In this document: one piece after another, positions 8,332-15,262 of the stretch | How positions within the stretch are numbered: the first letter of the stretch is position 1 | Layout: each line of letters begins with the position of its first letter | Assembly: GCA_905193225.1 (NCBI GenBank) | Contig: CAJJNV010000016.1 | Coordinates: 1 to 49,247 of the forward strand | Length of the DNA: 49,247 nucleotides | Direction of reading: 5' to 3' | Source of the DNA: an uncultured Oscillospiraceae bacterium | GTDB taxonomy: Bacteria > Bacillota > Clostridia > Oscillospirales > Acutalibacteraceae | Translations under genes and position numbers: made by a program | The notes under the pieces: generated by a model | What the model was told of the DNA's origin: nothing | What the model saw: only the letters and a program-made list of their open reading frames with translations | Databases searched by the model: none

Positions 8332-8631
8332 ATGAACTATCAAGGTATCATAAAAACCTTTGCACCGCTATCCGATGAGCAGTGTTTAAAGATCCTTTTT
8401 GTCCTTCACGAGGATGAAATGACGGATTTAAAACTGGCAGGACGCTGCGGGATTGAAAACGCAGCCCTACAAAAGTCCCTTCAGAGCCTTTTGGATGCGG
8501 GCCTTGTGTCGTCGGCCGAAAAACAGGGAGAAACGCGGTATTTTCTCTCTCCCTTCGGCACCTTCGGCGCCGTCAATATGCTCAAAGAGGTGCTTTGTGT
8601 GGAACAGGGCTGCAAGGGCTGCAGCATCTGA
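8332..8631 (+). CDS. Small ArsR-like winged-helix regulator
   Basis: A 99-residue protein. Residues 6-30 (TFAPLSDEQCLKILFVL) resemble the ArsR-family opening, followed by a helix-turn-helix (LAGRCGIENAALQKSLQSL) and a wing (ETRYFLSPFG). The C-terminus ends CVEQGCKGCSI, three cysteines in ten residues that could bind metal or a cluster. I use the ATG at 8332 because AGGTAAG lies seven bases upstream; an in-frame ATG at 8290 has no SD. It lies behind glnS and before a strong terminator, so it is probably cotranscribed with glnS. The iron operon begins 400 bases downstream, which makes a link possible but unproven. Confidence 0.7.
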   Translation: MNYQGIIKTFAPLSDEQCLKILFVLHEDEMTDLKLAGRCGIENAALQKSLQSLLDAGLVSSAEKQGETRYFLSPFGTFGAVNMLKEVLCVEQGCKGCSI

Positions 8632-8685
8632 GCCTTCAATTTGCCTCATCGATAATTCATCCAATCGCCAAATTTTTGTTTAATC

Positions 8686-8717
8686 AAAAAGACGCCTTTT
8701 TTAAGGCGTCTTTTTTT
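8686..8717. terminator. Strong intrinsic terminator after the ArsR-like gene
   Basis: GACGCC (8691-8696) pairs with GGCGTC (8705-8710). It is preceded by A5 and followed by T7, so it can work in both directions and isolates the glnS unit from the feo operon. Confidence 0.9.
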
Positions 8718-8865
8718 ACTGAGATGGTGGCGGTATTTGCTTTGAAAAAAATCAGGCTGCAGGTCGGATAAAACTATTTCCGAAAGGGAAATTTGACCTT
8801 TTTGTCATTTCGACGCTCATTTTGCCTGATCGGGGTAGGGAAAGCTAATTTCAACAACAGAATGA

Positions 8866-8879
8866 TTAGCGTGGGCTAA
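8866..8879. promoter_or_regulatory. Palindromic operator-like box 1 upstream of the feo promoter
   Basis: TTAGC (8866-8870), four bases, GCTAA (8875-8879). It shares the design of two further copies at 8961-8978 and 9561-9578. It lies about 50 bases upstream of the -35 box, where it could assist looping or cooperative repression. Confidence 0.6.
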
Positions 8880-8924
8880 CTTATTGTAAAATCTGCCGAA
8901 AAATTTTTTTCGTTAAAAAATGCG

Positions 8925-8953
8925 TTGACAAAAAGCGAAAAAAGAGATATTAT
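8925..8953 (+). promoter_or_regulatory. Sigma-A promoter of the feo operon
   Basis: TTGACA (8925-8930), 17-base spacer, TATTAT (8948-8953). Transcription would start about 8960, exactly where palindrome box 2 begins. The rest of the 8718-8920 gap is AT-rich with box 1 and no gene. Confidence 0.8.
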
Positions 8954-8960
8954 ATCAATG

Positions 8961-8978
8961 GGTTAGCAAGAGCTAACC
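8961..8978. promoter_or_regulatory. Palindromic operator box 2 at the feo transcription start
   Basis: GGTTAGC (8961-8967), AAGA, GCTAACC (8972-8978): a perfect 7-bp inverted repeat at the expected +1. Its half-sites (GGTTAG/CTAACC) are those of DtxR/IdeR iron regulators, but the classical 19-bp site has one base between them and this one has six. Position argues for repression. Confidence 0.75.
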
Positions 8979-9031
8979 AAGCTTTTGTTGTCTTTTTTTA
9001 AATTCTGCTTATTGAAGGAAGATGTTTTAAA

Positions 9032-9244
9032 ATGATGCCTTTGTGTTTGGCAAATCCCGGAGAGGATAATATTATAAAGAAAATCGGCGGTTCTCCCGAG
9101 GTCAAGAAGCATCTTGAAAACTTAGGCTTCGTGGTAGGCGGAAACGTTAAAATCGTTAACACACTGGGCGGAAATGTCATTGTCAATGTCAAGGAAGCCC
9201 GGGTGGCAATAAGTGAAGAAATGGCAAGAAAAATAATGATCTGA
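9032..9244 (+). CDS. feoA: FeoA-family protein (first copy)
   Basis: A 70-residue FeoA/SH3-like barrel protein. The order of a helix (GGSPEVKKHLENLGF), then VGGNVKIVNTLGGNVIVNV, then the end AISEEMARKIMI is that of FeoA domains, cytoplasmic partners that stimulate the FeoB ferrous-iron transporter. SD GAAGGAA lies at 9014-9020. It is the first gene of the operon, 52 bases ahead of a second FeoA gene. The two copies are only distantly alike, which suggests different roles rather than redundancy. Confidence 0.88.
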   Translation: MMPLCLANPGEDNIIKKIGGSPEVKKHLENLGFVVGGNVKIVNTLGGNVIVNVKEARVAISEEMARKIMI

Positions 9245-9296
9245 TCAGACATCTTATTATTGTTTTTGCCAAAATAAATAAAGGGGGATAAAGAGA

Positions 9297-9518
9297 ATGA
9301 AAACCTTGAAAGAGGCGAAGGTGGGAGAGACCGTATCGGTTGTGAAGCTTCACGGCGAAGGCGCGGTTAAACGCCGTATTATGGATATGGGTATCACCCG
9401 CGGTGTTGAAGTGCACATTCGAAAGGTTGCGCCGCTTGGCGATCCCATTGAGGTAACCGTTCGGGGCTATGAGCTTTCGCTGCGTAAAGCCGATGCCGAA
9501 ATGATTGAGATTAGATAA
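9297..9518 (+). CDS. feoA: FeoA-family protein (second copy)
   Basis: A 73-residue FeoA. It has the typical pattern: LKEAKVGETVSVVKL, then the helix AVKRRIMDMGI with the RRLMDMG-like core, then a strand ending DPIEVTVRGYELSLRK and the family-typical end. It is closer to canonical FeoA than the first copy. It acts in the cytoplasm as an accessory of FeoB. It lies 83 bases before feoB, and that gap holds palindrome box 3, so feoB may also be controlled separately. Confidence 0.92.
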   Translation: MKTLKEAKVGETVSVVKLHGEGAVKRRIMDMGITRGVEVHIRKVAPLGDPIEVTVRGYELSLRKADAEMIEIR

Positions 9519-9560
9519 ATAATTTCTGATTTTCGGAAACCGGCATTTTTTGAATGTATG

Positions 9561-9578
9561 GGTTAGCCCAAACTAACC
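9561..9578. promoter_or_regulatory. Palindromic operator-like box 3 between feoA and feoB
   Basis: GGTTAGC (9561-9567), CCAA, ACTAACC (9572-9578), six of seven arm bases paired. It sits 24 bases before the feoB ATG. I see no clear promoter beside it, so it may act as a roadblock or mark an unrecognised internal promoter. Confidence 0.6.
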
Positions 9579-9601
9579 TTGGAAAGAGAGGAAATGTACC
9601 A

Positions 9602-12094
9602 ATGAACCTTAGAATTGCGCTGGCAGGAAATCCTAACTGCGGTAAAACTACACTGTTTAACGCGCTTACGGGCTCCAACCAGTTTGTAGGAAACTGGCCC
9701 GGCGTTACAGTGGAAAAAAAGGAAGGCAAGCTTAAAAAGCACGACGGCGTTATCGTCACCGACCTTCCCGGAATTTATTCGCTGTCGCCTTACACACTTG
9801 AAGAGGTGGTTGCGAGAAATTACCTTATCGACGAAAACCCCGATGTTATCCTTAACATAATCGACGGAACAAACCTTGAAAGAAACCTCTATCTTACCAC
9901 ACAGCTTGTGGAGCTCGGAATCCCCGTTGTTATCGCCATCAATATGATGGACATTGTCAAAAAGAACGGCGACAGCATCAACACTGCCGAGCTTTCCAGA
10001 CAGCTTGGCTGCGAGATAATCGAGATCTCGGCTTTAAAGGGAACAGGCATTATGGAGGCCGCCGAAGCCGCAATAAAGGCCGCTACAGAGACCACCACCG
10101 TTCCCAAGCACACCTTCTCGGGATGTGTTGAACACGCTATTGCTCACATCGAAGAAGCCGTTCTTCACGATATGCCCGAAAAGCAGCAGAGATGGTATGC
10201 CATCAAGATTTTCGAAGGCGATGAAAAGGTGCTGTCCCGTCTTAACATCCCCGAGGACACCCTTTCCCACATAAGGGACGACATCAGCGCCGCAGAAGAG
10301 GAACTTGACGACGACGCCGAAAGCATCATCACCAACGAAAGATACATATACATTGCTTCGATAATCAAGGCCTGCTACAAAAAGAAAAATGCAGGAAGCC
10401 TTTCCACCTCCGATAAGATTGATAAGGTTGTTACCAACCGCTGGCTGGGGCTCCCCATTTTCGCGGTGGTCATGTTCCTTGTTTACTACATTTCCATGGT
10501 AACCGTGGGTTCGGCGGCTACCGATTGGGCCAATGACGGACTTTTCGGAGACGGCTGGCATCTTTTCGGAATAGGCGAATCGGCCTACACCGAGAAGTCA
10601 GATGAATACACCTCCGCCATGCAGGCTGTCGACGCCTTCCTCGGCGAGGATATTGATGTTGAAGCCGAGGATTTCGATGCCGACGCCACCATGACAAAAA
10701 TCAACGAGCTCAAGCCCGAGGCTAAAACCGCCACCGTTGATGTGGAGGACGAAGAGACTCTTGCGGTTAACACAATGACCGCTTATTACGACGAAATTCC
10801 CGACGGCGCAGACGAAGATGCTACCGTTGGAATGACCTTTACCGACGCCAAGAAATATCTGGCTGAAAACGGCTTTGACGCTCCCGATCCTGCCGACGAC
10901 GGCGTGTGGGTGCCCGGTGTTCCCGTGCTTGTAGGCAACGCTCTTGAAGCCGCAAATGCCGCTCCTTGGGTCAGCGGACTTGTCCTCGACGGTATTGTCG
11001 CCGGTGTCGGCGCCGTTCTGGGATTTGTTCCCCAGATGCTCGTTCTCTTCCTGCTTCTCGCATTTCTCGAGGCCTGCGGTTATATGTCCCGTATCGCATT
11101 TGTGCTCGACCGTGTTTTCCGTAAATTCGGCCTTTCGGGTAAATCCTTTATTCCCATGCTCATCGGTACCGGCTGCGGAATTCCCGGAATTATGGCCTCG
11201 CGTACCATTGAAAACGAGCGCGACCGCCGTATGACCATTATGACCACCACCTTCATCCCCTGCGGAGCAAAGGTCCCCTTTATCGCCATGATTGCCGGCG
11301 CACTGTTCGGCGGCTCGGCGTGGGTTTCGACCTCTGCATACTTCATCGGTATGGCGGCCATAATAGTTTCGGGTATTATGCTTAAAAAGACCAAGATGTT
11401 CGCCGGCGATCCCGCTCCCTTTGTTATGGAGCTTCCCGCTTACCATCTTCCCACCGTCGGAAATGTTCTCCGTTCCATGTGGGAGCGCGGCTGGTCCTTT
11501 ATCAAAAAGGCCGGCACCATCATTCTTCTTTCGACCATTGTTGTTTGGTTCACCACCTACTTCGGCTGGGTAGACGGTACCTTCCAGATGCTCGAGGAGG
11601 ATCAGATCGACTCCTCCATTCTTGCCGCTGTCGGCGGAGCAATAGCCTGGATTTTCAAGCCCCTGGGCTTCGGAACATGGCAGGCAGCCGTTGCTTCCAT
11701 CACCGGTCTTGTTGCTAAGGAAAACATCGTCGGTACAATGGGCATCCTTTACGGCGGCTCGGGCGATGTTTACGGAACTCTGGCCGGCGTATTCACCGGA
11801 ATTACCGGATACTCCTTCCTCGTATTCAATCTCCTTTGCGCCCCCTGCTTCGCCGCTATCGGTGCAATGAAGAGAGAGATGAACAACGCCAAGTGGACAT
11901 GGTTTGCAATCGGCTATCAGTGCGGATTTGCCTATGTCGTTGCTCTTATGATCAACCAGTTCGGCGGACTGTTCACCGGCCACATTAGTGTGATCGGACT
12001 TATATTTGCTCTTGCGGCCTTCGCGTTCATCATTTATATGCTTCTTAAACCTTACAAAGAGGCCACCAAGCTTACCAAGAGAGTCAGAGTATAA
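9602..12094 (+). CDS. feoB: Ferrous iron transporter FeoB
   Basis: An 830-residue inner-membrane Fe(II) transporter. The N-terminal GTPase domain has G1 GNPNCGKTT (9-17), G3 DLPG (54-57) and G4 NMMD (114-117), followed by a helical spacer. The membrane part has the conserved gate motifs FIPMLIGTGCGIPGIMASR and TTTFIPCGAKVPF. I start at ATG 9602 (SD GAGAGG at 9586-9591). An earlier in-frame ATG at 9554 would read through operator box 3. Residues of about 330-440, just after the first membrane segment, form a long, very acidic extracytoplasmic insertion absent from short FeoB proteins. I believe related clostridial FeoBs carry something similar. The neighbours complete an iron-uptake operon. 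Confidence 0.97.
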   Translation: MNLRIALAGNPNCGKTTLFNALTGSNQFVGNWPGVTVEKKEGKLKKHDGVIVTDLPGIYSLSPYTLEEVVARNYLIDENPDVILNIIDGTNLERNLYLTTQLVELGIPVVIAINMMDIVKKNGDSINTAELSRQLGCEIIEISALKGTGIMEAAEAAIKAATETTTVPKHTFSGCVEHAIAHIEEAVLHDMPEKQQRWYAIKIFEGDEKVLSRLNIPEDTLSHIRDDISAAEEELDDDAESIITNERYIYIASIIKACYKKKNAGSLSTSDKIDKVVTNRWLGLPIFAVVMFLVYYISMVTVGSAATDWANDGLFGDGWHLFGIGESAYTEKSDEYTSAMQAVDAFLGEDIDVEAEDFDADATMTKINELKPEAKTATVDVEDEETLAVNTMTAYYDEIPDGADEDATVGMTFTDAKKYLAENGFDAPDPADDGVWVPGVPVLVGNALEAANAAPWVSGLVLDGIVAGVGAVLGFVPQMLVLFLLLAFLEACGYMSRIAFVLDRVFRKFGLSGKSFIPMLIGTGCGIPGIMASRTIENERDRRMTIMTTTFIPCGAKVPFIAMIAGALFGGSAWVSTSAYFIGMAAIIVSGIMLKKTKMFAGDPAPFVMELPAYHLPTVGNVLRSMWERGWSFIKKAGTIILLSTIVVWFTTYFGWVDGTFQMLEEDQIDSSILAAVGGAIAWIFKPLGFGTWQAAVASITGLVAKENIVGTMGILYGGSGDVYGTLAGVFTGITGYSFLVFNLLCAPCFAAIGAMKREMNNAKWTWFAIGYQCGFAYVVALMINQFGGLFTGHISVIGLIFALAAFAFIIYMLLKPYKEATKLTKRVRV

Positions 12095-12151
12095 ACCCTG
12101 CAAAAGCTTATCCTAAGCCTTTAAAAGTGTCTTTAGAAAGGAGCCGTATAA

Positions 12152-12382
12152 ATGCTTGCGACGATTTTGATATCTCTTGCCCTTGCCGCGGTTGTTGCCG
12201 CTATCATTGTTAAACTTGTGAGGGATAAAAAAGCGGGAAAATCCTCCTGCGGCTGCAATTGCAGCTGTTGCGCCCTGAGCGGTACCTGCCACGGACACGA
12301 CCACGATCATAACGATCACGACCGCTCGGATCATCACGATTATCACGACCATAACGACCACGATCACGGTCATCATCATTAA
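12152..12382 (+). CDS. FeoB-associated Cys-rich membrane protein with a His-rich tail
   Basis: A 76-residue protein with SD AAAGGAG at 12137-12143. Residues 1-23 form one membrane helix (MLATILISLALAAVVAAIIV), followed by a positive stretch and the cluster CGCNCSCCALSGTCH. This matches the small FeoB-associated Cys-rich proteins that follow feoB in many Firmicutes. The tail, from about residue 47, is built almost only of His, Asp and Asn (HGHDHDHNDHD and similar, about sixteen His). Such a tail can bind several divalent metals and is not usual in the family as I know it. Positive residues after the helix suggest the Cys and His parts face the cytoplasm. A storage or hand-off role next to FeoB is inference. 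Confidence 0.85.
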   Translation: MLATILISLALAAVVAAIIVKLVRDKKAGKSSCGCNCSCCALSGTCHGHDHDHNDHDRSDHHDYHDHNDHDHGHHH

Positions 12383-12389
12383 AAAGAAG

Positions 12390-12421
12390 GGCGCGGGACA
12401 CTGTAAAAGGTTTCCCGCGCC
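12390..12421 (+). terminator. GC-rich hairpin between the Cys/His protein and the HMA gene
   Basis: GGCGCGGGA (12390-12398) pairs perfectly with TCCCGCGCC (12413-12421), loop 14 bases. Only TTT follows, so it is probably a partial terminator that lowers expression of the last gene. Confidence 0.6.
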
Positions 12422-12457
12422 TTTCCGACTGAAAAACTTCTTAAAGAGGTGCAGAAA

Positions 12458-12670
12458 ATGACTCAAACGGTACTTAAAATCGAAGGAATGGCCTGCGGAA
12501 TGTGCGAAAGCCACGTAAACGACGCCATAAGAAATAACTTCAGCGTTAAAAAGGTTAAATCGTCCCACAAAAAGGGCGAGACGGTTATTAAATCCGAGCA
12601 GGCTCTCGACGCCGAAAAGCTTAAAAAGGTCATTGCCGATACCGGCTATACCCTCGTTTCGATAGAATAG
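12458..12670 (+). CDS. HMA-domain metal-binding protein (CopZ-like)
   Basis: A 70-residue heavy-metal-associated domain protein. Near the N-terminus it has KIEGMACGMCESHV, the MxCxxC metal-binding loop, in a beta-alpha-beta-beta-alpha-beta fold ending GYTLVSIE. The start is ATG 12458, with AAAGAGGTG (12443-12451) as SD. Such proteins usually carry Cu(I) or are domains of copper ATPases. Here it closes a ferrous-iron operon with no copper gene visible nearby. The many lysines after the motif are ordinary. Membership of the operon is supported by spacing, although a hairpin at 12390-12421 may reduce its expression. Confidence 0.88.
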   Translation: MTQTVLKIEGMACGMCESHVNDAIRNNFSVKKVKSSHKKGETVIKSEQALDAEKLKKVIADTGYTLVSIE

Positions 12671-12712
12671 CTTCGCGGGCGGCCGCAGCAAAAACCTCGT
12701 TAAAGTTTTGCA

Positions 12713-12760
12713 AAAAAAATCCGACAGCAGGTTTTTTAAAAGACCTACCGTCGGATTTTT
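12713..12760. terminator. Bidirectional terminator between the feo operon and the discoidin-like gene
   Basis: CCGAC (12721-12725) pairs with GTCGG (12750-12754) and AGGT (12729-12732) with ACCT (12743-12746). A7 precedes and T5 follows, so it serves the plus-strand feo operon and the convergent minus-strand gene. Confidence 0.88.
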
Positions 12761-12841
12761 AAATTCATATTATGGCGCGGCTTCGGCGATAAAACAAGCT
12801 TTAAGGGCGGGTTAAGTCCGCTTTAAGCCGGGCCTTTTGCA

Positions 12842-13375
12842 TCAGGGAAAAATCTTGATTTCGCTGGTCTCGACCCAGGGAATAAAATTATCCTTGTCGC
12901 AGAAATTGTCGATAAATTCAAATCTCACGAATTTTGCAATAACGGGGCTGTCGAGAACAATATCTTCCCAACCGAACTCCTTTTTAAGATCCACCGATTT
13001 AACAAGCTTCCAGTCGGCCGATTCGATGTCGTCGTCCTTGCGGCGAATCTTTTTCGGAAGATCGCTGTCGCTGACGTATATATTGAGGTGGCGGGCAAGC
13101 TCCTCAGGGACGCTGATATCCACGCCGACATTTTTGTACAGCTTGATCTTTCCGACCTCCTGATGCTCGTCGAAAAAGCTGAGTATCAGATTGTTTTTAG
13201 GCTCGGGCAGATTTTCCACACAGGCACCGTAGGTTCCGCCGTTACGCTCGTGATCGTCGCTGATTACGTTGCAGACCCAAAAAGTGGGGTCGGATTCGGT
13301 TACCGTGGCCCATTCAATGCGGGTGTAATAGGATCCGTCCCGCCGCACGCCCATAGGCAGCATATTTGTTTCCAT
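12842..13375 (-). CDS. Discoidin-like (F5/8 type C-like) domain protein, function unknown
   Basis: A 177-residue cytoplasmic protein with no signal peptide. The C-terminal half (about 95-177) reads like a galactose-binding jelly-roll: YKNVGVDISVPEELARHLNI, then ADWKLVKSVDLKKEFGWEDI, a strand AKFVRFEFID, and the closing WVETSEIKIF, the pattern of F5/8 type C/discoidin modules. Residues 1-90 match nothing I recognise. The start ATG has the SD TAAGGAGGT six bases away. It has its own promoter (13410-13438) and does not belong to the coat gene pair upstream. Discoidin folds usually bind carbohydrate; that is only inference here, and odd for a protein without an export signal. Confidence 0.6.
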   Translation of the reverse strand: METNMLPMGVRRDGSYYTRIEWATVTESDPTFWVCNVISDDHERNGGTYGACVENLPEPKNNLILSFFDEHQEVGKIKLYKNVGVDISVPEELARHLNIYVSDSDLPKKIRRKDDDIESADWKLVKSVDLKKEFGWEDIVLDSPVIAKFVRFEFIDNFCDKDNFIPWVETSEIKIFP

Positions 13376-13382
13376 AAAAGTA

Positions 13383-13429
13383 CCTCCTTAAAGGTTTTTC
13401 TCATAGAGAAGTATACCACCTTTAGGAGG
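13383..13429. repeat. Inverted repeat spanning the promoter and SD of the discoidin-like gene
   Basis: CCTCCTTAAAGG (13383-13394) and CCTTTAGGAGG (13419-13429) pair over 11 bp with one bulged base. One arm contains the SD and the other lies in the spacer between -35 and -10. Confidence 0.65.
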
Positions 13430-13438
13430 CTTTGTCAA
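13410..13438 (-). promoter_or_regulatory. Sigma-A promoter of the discoidin-like gene
   Basis: On the minus strand: TTGACA (13438-13433), 17-base spacer, TATACT (13415-13410). The start would be near 13403, about 28 bases before the ATG. Positions 13439-13569 are AT-rich with nothing else seen. Confidence 0.75.
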
Positions 13439-13569
13439 TAACAACCAAAAAAATATTTTATTGATTTGCTAAATTGGCTAAAATATCATATAAAACTGTT
13501 ACTTTGAACCGATTTAAGGCAAATTATACCTTCTATCGATGATCGCAGTTTGTATTACAGTTTAATCAA

Positions 13570-13845
13570 TTAAAGGGTCGAGGCGATATTTTGAAATTTT
13601 GCTTTCGCGGTTTCAATCTTCTGCTGCTCGGCGGCGGGGGTCATATACCAGCCTCTCGAGTGCATTTCCTCAAATACATCGGCCTGAATGTCGTGCTCCT
13701 CGTGAAGAAGGCACATGGCATCGTCGCGGAGCTTCTTTCCGGCGCATTCGTTGGCGAAGGTATTATAGTTGGAAGTTACGAGCTTTTGGTCGGAAAGTAC
13801 ATCCGAGAGCATTTCTTTTTCGGGCATAAAGGGCTTGTCGTTCAT
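13570..13845 (-). CDS. CotF-family spore coat protein
   Basis: A 91-residue helical protein with the CotF signature: MLSDVLSDQKLVTSNYNTFA, then HEEHDIQADVFEEMHSRGW and YMTPAAEQQKIETAK. CotF-type proteins are small ferritin-like spore coat components, found in one or more copies in sporulating Clostridia. The SD is AAGGAGG-like (minus strand, near 13855). It follows another coat-type gene by 83 bases on the same strand, so the two likely form a unit expressed in the mother cell. A sporulation sigma promoter should lie before 14114 but I could not define one with confidence. Confidence 0.88.
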   Translation of the reverse strand: MNDKPFMPEKEMLSDVLSDQKLVTSNYNTFANECAGKKLRDDAMCLLHEEHDIQADVFEEMHSRGWYMTPAAEQQKIETAKAKFQNIASTL

Positions 13846-13928
13846 TTTTCTTTTCCTCCTTGATGATTTAATTGCAGTTTAAATAAATAATGGATCGCTG
13901 ATGATTAAAAGACCGATTGAGCGGTTTA

Positions 13929-14114
13929 TCAGTTAAGATAGGTCATAAGACGGTCGAAATGCTCCTTGTGCTTAGCCGAAATTTGCTCGCATTTTCCCTT
14001 TAAAGCGGGATCGGTTGTGTTTTCGGCAACGGCGCGGAATTTCTTAACAAGCAGTGATTCTGCGTTGAGCTGATCCTCAAGAAAGGACAGCTCCTTTTCG
14101 GTCAGGTTGGCCAT
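13929..14114 (-). CDS. Small spore coat protein (CotF-associated)
   Basis: A 61-residue helical protein: LTEKELSFLEDQLNAESLLV, then KKFRAVAENTTDPALKGKCE and the end AKHKEHFDRLMTYLN. This is the short companion of CotF-type proteins in clostridial coat gene clusters; the motif LEDQLNAExLLVKKF and the terminal HxxHFxxLxxxLN are typical. SD AAAGAGGTAA stands close before the ATG. It is probably cotranscribed with the following CotF gene. Function beyond coat structure is not known to me. Confidence 0.85.
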   Translation of the reverse strand: MANLTEKELSFLEDQLNAESLLVKKFRAVAENTTDPALKGKCEQISAKHKEHFDRLMTYLN

Positions 14115-14266
14115 TTTTATTACCTCTTTTCAAAAAACAAATTTGATTGCCCGACTGATTCGCTTTGCCGCAAATATTTGATCTCGGTTTTGCGATAAAC
14201 CGATTTTGTCGGGTACAAAATTTATTTTTCACCCGATCGTCAAAAATATTCGGTCCTTTGCGGTAC

Positions 14267-14295
14267 TTGATAAATTTGCATTTTGATAGTATAAT
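14267..14295 (+). promoter_or_regulatory. Sigma-A promoter of the DUF2156/GNAT pair
   Basis: TTGATA (14267-14272), 17-base spacer, TATAAT (14290-14295). It yields a leader of about 80 bases before ATG 14384. A 7-bp hairpin (TCGGTTT 14184-14190 / AAACCGA 14197-14203) lies upstream without a clear role. Confidence 0.75.
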
Positions 14296-14383
14296 AAACA
14301 TAATGCCCGATAGGAAATTTTCCCCGATGAAAAAATGTTTCTTCACAAGGCGTCACAAAAATAAAAAAAACAGAAGGTAATTT

Positions 14384-15262
14384 ATGCTTGAATTTAAAGA
14401 TATAACCTTAAACGATAAATCTTTTCTGGAAAATAAATTTAAAGAATACGGATTTCCCGTTTCGGACAACTGCTTCGGAGGGCTTTTTATATGGCAGCCG
14501 GCCTTTAAAAGCCAGTTTGCGGTTTATAATGATACCCTTATTTTGCGGGGCTCGGTGGACGATAAATATTTTTACCAATCTCCAATCGGGAAAAATGTCA
14601 GCTCGGCAGTAGAGCTTCTTATTGACACCGTGGGAAAGGAGCTGTTTTTCTCCGGACTTTGCCCGACCGAAAAGAATTTTTTGCAAAAGAACTTTGACGG
14701 CAAATTTGAATTTACAAACAACCGCGACAACAGCGAATATGTCTACGACAGGGCGGCTCTTTGCACCTTTGCGGGTAAAAAATATCAGCAAAAGCGCAAT
14801 CACATCAATAAATTTCTGCGGCTTTACGGCACACCCGAGGTTGTCGCCTTAAACGGGAAAAACATTTCCCTCATATCCGATACCGAGCATTTATGGCTCA
14901 GCGAACACAACGAAAACGACCCGAGAATAATCCACGAAAACACCGCCCTTAAGCGTGCTCTTGAACATTTCGACGAGCTTGGTTTAATCGGAACGGCGGT
15001 CAGAATAAACGGCGAGACTGTGGCCTTCGGAATAGGCGAAAAGCTGTCGGAGGACACGGTTATCGAGCATTTTGAAAAGGCAAGCAGAGAAATGGACGGT
15101 TGTTACGCCGTGATGATACAGGAATTTGCAAGGTCTCTCGGGGACGAGGTCAAATACATCAACCGCGAGGAGGACATGGGGCTTGAGGGGCTGAGAAAGT
15201 CAAAACTGAGTCTCAAACCCGCCTTTATGGAGGAAAAATATGACGCAGTATTTGTCGGATAG
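14384..15262 (+). CDS. DUF2156 (phosphatidylglycerol lysyltransferase C-terminal-like) protein
   Basis: A 292-residue cytoplasmic protein of the DUF2156 family, a double GNAT-like fold related to the catalytic half of MprF lysyl-phosphatidylglycerol synthases. Seen: the N-terminal SDNCFGGLFIWQPAF, then KYQQKRNHINKF at about residue 145, and the C-terminal EHFEKASREMDGCYAVMIQEFA followed by NREEDMGLEGLRKSK, all family hallmarks. There are no membrane segments, so it is the stand-alone form. The last 23 bases overlap the start of the next gene, a GNAT acetyltransferase, so the pair is translationally coupled. An aminoacyl- or acyl-transfer role is likely; the substrate is unknown. Confidence 0.88.
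   Translation: MLEFKDITLNDKSFLENKFKEYGFPVSDNCFGGLFIWQPAFKSQFAVYNDTLILRGSVDDKYFYQSPIGKNVSSAVELLIDTVGKELFFSGLCPTEKNFLQKNFDGKFEFTNNRDNSEYVYDRAALCTFAGKKYQQKRNHINKFLRLYGTPEVVALNGKNISLISDTEHLWLSEHNENDPRIIHENTALKRALEHFDELGLIGTAVRINGETVAFGIGEKLSEDTVIEHFEKASREMDGCYAVMIQEFARSLGDEVKYINREEDMGLEGLRKSKLSLKPAFMEEKYDAVFVG

Noticed and set aside
10598..12103. 501-codon open frame on the minus strand opposite feoB
   Set aside because: It shadows feoB codon structure. The composition (Gly, His, Asn rich) is not protein-like and there is no SD or promoter.
13383..13429. RBS-hiding RNA thermometer for the discoidin-like gene
   Set aside because: With the predicted promoter only one arm of the repeat is transcribed. 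Kept only as an operator hypothesis.
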